Source: Roseobacter sp. SK209-2-6 (lineage in GTDB: Bacteria; Pseudomonadota; Alphaproteobacteria; Rhodobacterales; Rhodobacteraceae). Taken from it: DNA of 64,000 nt. This document shows, piece after piece, positions 62,987-64,000 of the stretch; position 1 is the first letter of the stretch; every line of letters starts with the position of its first letter. Both the position numbers and the translations under genes were made by a program. Under the pieces are notes generated by a model. That model saw only the letters and a list, made by a program, of their open reading frames with translations, had not been told where the DNA came from and searched no databases. Where the stretch lies: positions 186,001 through 250,000 of the forward strand of contig NZ_AAYC01000005.1 of the NCBI RefSeq assembly GCF_000169455.1, written 5' to 3'.

Positions 62987-63553
62987 TCAGAGGACCGAAT
63001 GCGCGGCCTCAACAAGTCCGTGATGCAGGGAGCCAGCAGAAGAGCGCGGCGCATAGATCGCCACCTTCTGCCCCGGCTCCAGACACCAGATAAAGCAGGC
63101 CATATGCTCAAGGCGGCTGCGGCTCACGTCGCCGACCTGCATCGCCAGCAAGTCCACATTGCAAAGACGTTCCAGAACATCGCCCAACCGCGCGCCCTCT
63201 AGATCAAAGCGGCACCAGCCATCGCTTTGCTCGGTTACAGAGCCGGCGGCGCCAACGGCTTCTTTCACTTCACTGTCCAGAGTTTCATGGGCCGCGTAAC
63301 CCGCCGAGATCATCCATTGGTCTGCTCCCATCCAGAAGCAGGAGTATGGCTCTCCCAGAACGCCTTTGCCGGGGGCGGGCAGCTCCGCGCCTAGCAGGGC
63401 CTGGGCACCCGCAGCACATTGCGCCTCTTCACCCCGACGGGCGGCAAGGCTGGCGAAGGCGCAATCGGCGCGTTCCTGAATGGTCAGGCCGTCAAAGCTA
63501 TCGACCTGCGCCGAGGAAGCCGCAAGTGCGGTGATTGATTTCAAACTATGCAC
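62987..63553 (-). CDS. soxG: sarcosine oxidase subunit gamma
   Basis: 188 residues from the GTG at 63553 (AAGGAG ribosome site), overlapping the alpha-subunit stop. Matches the SoxG pattern: YSCFWMGADQWMISAG in the middle, WCRFDLEGARLGDVLERLCNVDL and the C-terminal SRLEHMACFIWCLEPGQKVAIYAPRSSAGSLHHGL. SoxG is the small structural subunit of the heterotetrameric enzyme that oxidises sarcosine to glycine and passes a one-carbon unit to tetrahydrofolate. Confidence 0.93.
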   Translation of the reverse strand: MHSLKSITALAASSAQVDSFDGLTIQERADCAFASLAARRGEEAQCAAGAQALLGAELPAPGKGVLGEPYSCFWMGADQWMISAGYAAHETLDSEVKEAVGAAGSVTEQSDGWCRFDLEGARLGDVLERLCNVDLLAMQVGDVSRSRLEHMACFIWCLEPGQKVAIYAPRSSAGSLHHGLVEAAHSVL

Positions 63554-64000
63554 GGAGACGCTCTCCTTCGGGATCTACAAAATGGGCGCTGACAACTTCG
63601 ACCTGGATTTCCTGACCTGCGAGCGGGTTCACCGCGCGGATGATCTCCCCTTTGCGAGCATCGCCATTCTTCAGAAAGCCAATGCCAATCGAGCTTTCGA
63701 GCACCGGCGAATAGGCGGCTGAGGTGACATAGCCTTGGTCAACCTTGGCATTGACCGCACCGCTGGCATTCATCAGATGGGCACCGGCAGAAATGGTCTC
63801 ATCCGATTTAACCGGCCGGAAGCCGACCAGCTTCAGAGCATCCTCTTCATTCATCCCCTCACGTTCGCTGAGGGTATTGCCAATGCAGTCCTTCTTTTTG
63901 CTGACCATCCGGCCCATGCCGAGGTTCAGCGCCGAAGTGGTACCGTTGAGCTCATTGCCCGCCGCGTGACCTTTTTCGATCCGCATGACCCCCAGCGCTT
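63546..64000 (-). CDS. soxA: sarcosine oxidase subunit alpha, C-terminal part
   Basis: About 150 codons reach the window edge, so the gene is cut by the window. The sequence is the GcvT-like C-terminal domain that binds folate in SoxA: GMGRMVSKKKDCIGNTLSEREG, LVGFRPVKSDETISAGAHLMN, GYVTSAAYSPVLESSIGIGFLKNG and the ending VEVVSAHFVDPEGERLRA. It overlaps soxG by 8 bases. The soxB and soxD genes should lie further right, upstream in transcription. Confidence 0.92.
   Translation of the reverse strand, partial: ALGVMRIEKGHAAGNELNGTTSALNLGMGRMVSKKKDCIGNTLSEREGMNEEDALKLVGFRPVKSDETISAGAHLMNASGAVNAKVDQGYVTSAAYSPVLESSIGIGFLKNGDARKGEIIRAVNPLAGQEIQVEVVSAHFVDPEGERLRA

Overview
The window looks like part of a marine Roseobacter-clade alphaproteobacterium (Phaeobacter, Leisingera or Ruegeria type). 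This rests on three TRAP/BCCT uptake systems, a clade I nos operon of type nosRZDFYLX, a phenylacetate paaZ/paaG/paaI/paaK block and a sarcosine oxidase operon. Genus is inferred from gene content, not from a search. Almost the whole window is dense accessory catabolism arranged in divergent, tightly coupled operons with many ATGA overlaps.

Layout. (1) 77-10007: a carbon-nitrogen hydrolase, two MurR/RpiR regulators, a TRAP transporter, and a divergent enoyl-CoA hydratase / NDP-forming acyl-CoA synthetase / enoyl-CoA hydratase operon. This reads as one uptake, CoA-activation and hydration pathway for an unidentified carboxylate or amide. (2) 10720-17757: a three-subunit flavin/2Fe-2S dehydrogenase of the D-hydroxyproline/opine type with a RidA protein, its own TRAP transporter and a divergent LysR regulator. 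(3) 17758-23650: a leaner region with two small unknown genes and a LysR fragment. It encloses a cobalamin-riboswitch operon (DUF1636 protein plus an ABC importer of the BtuFCD type). (4) 23680-30940: phenylacetate degradation genes under a TetR regulator, a PaaX-like regulator and an alpha/beta hydrolase, followed by a CAT-anticodon tRNA at 31047.

(5) 31197-33020: a GlxA-type regulator divergent from a class II aldolase. (6) 33151-43631: an amino-sugar system. MurQ and an ABC sugar transporter with a Gfo/Idh/MocA oxidoreductase run left; a sugar kinase, a GntR regulator, a SIS-domain deaminase and NagA run right. Paired GGTATT hexamers lie at both divergent promoters. (7) 43903-52983: the nos operon for N2O reduction behind an FNR/Dnr-like box, closed by a clear terminator. 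(8) 53088-62779: aldehyde dehydrogenase, peptidase-family enzyme, an atypical BCCT carrier, a 561-residue unknown protein, a DUF3726 protein and an Ldh-family ketimine/2-keto acid reductase, divergent from a LysR plus GbdR-like regulator pair. (9) 62987-64000: sarcosine oxidase gamma subunit and the end of the alpha subunit.

The strongest candidates for an undescribed system are the 53088-62779 cluster, where two proteins of unknown function sit with an altered BCCT carrier next to sarcosine oxidase, and the 77-10007 CoA pathway. A GC-rich hairpin repeat occurs at least three times, one copy lying inside the 5' end of nosD.
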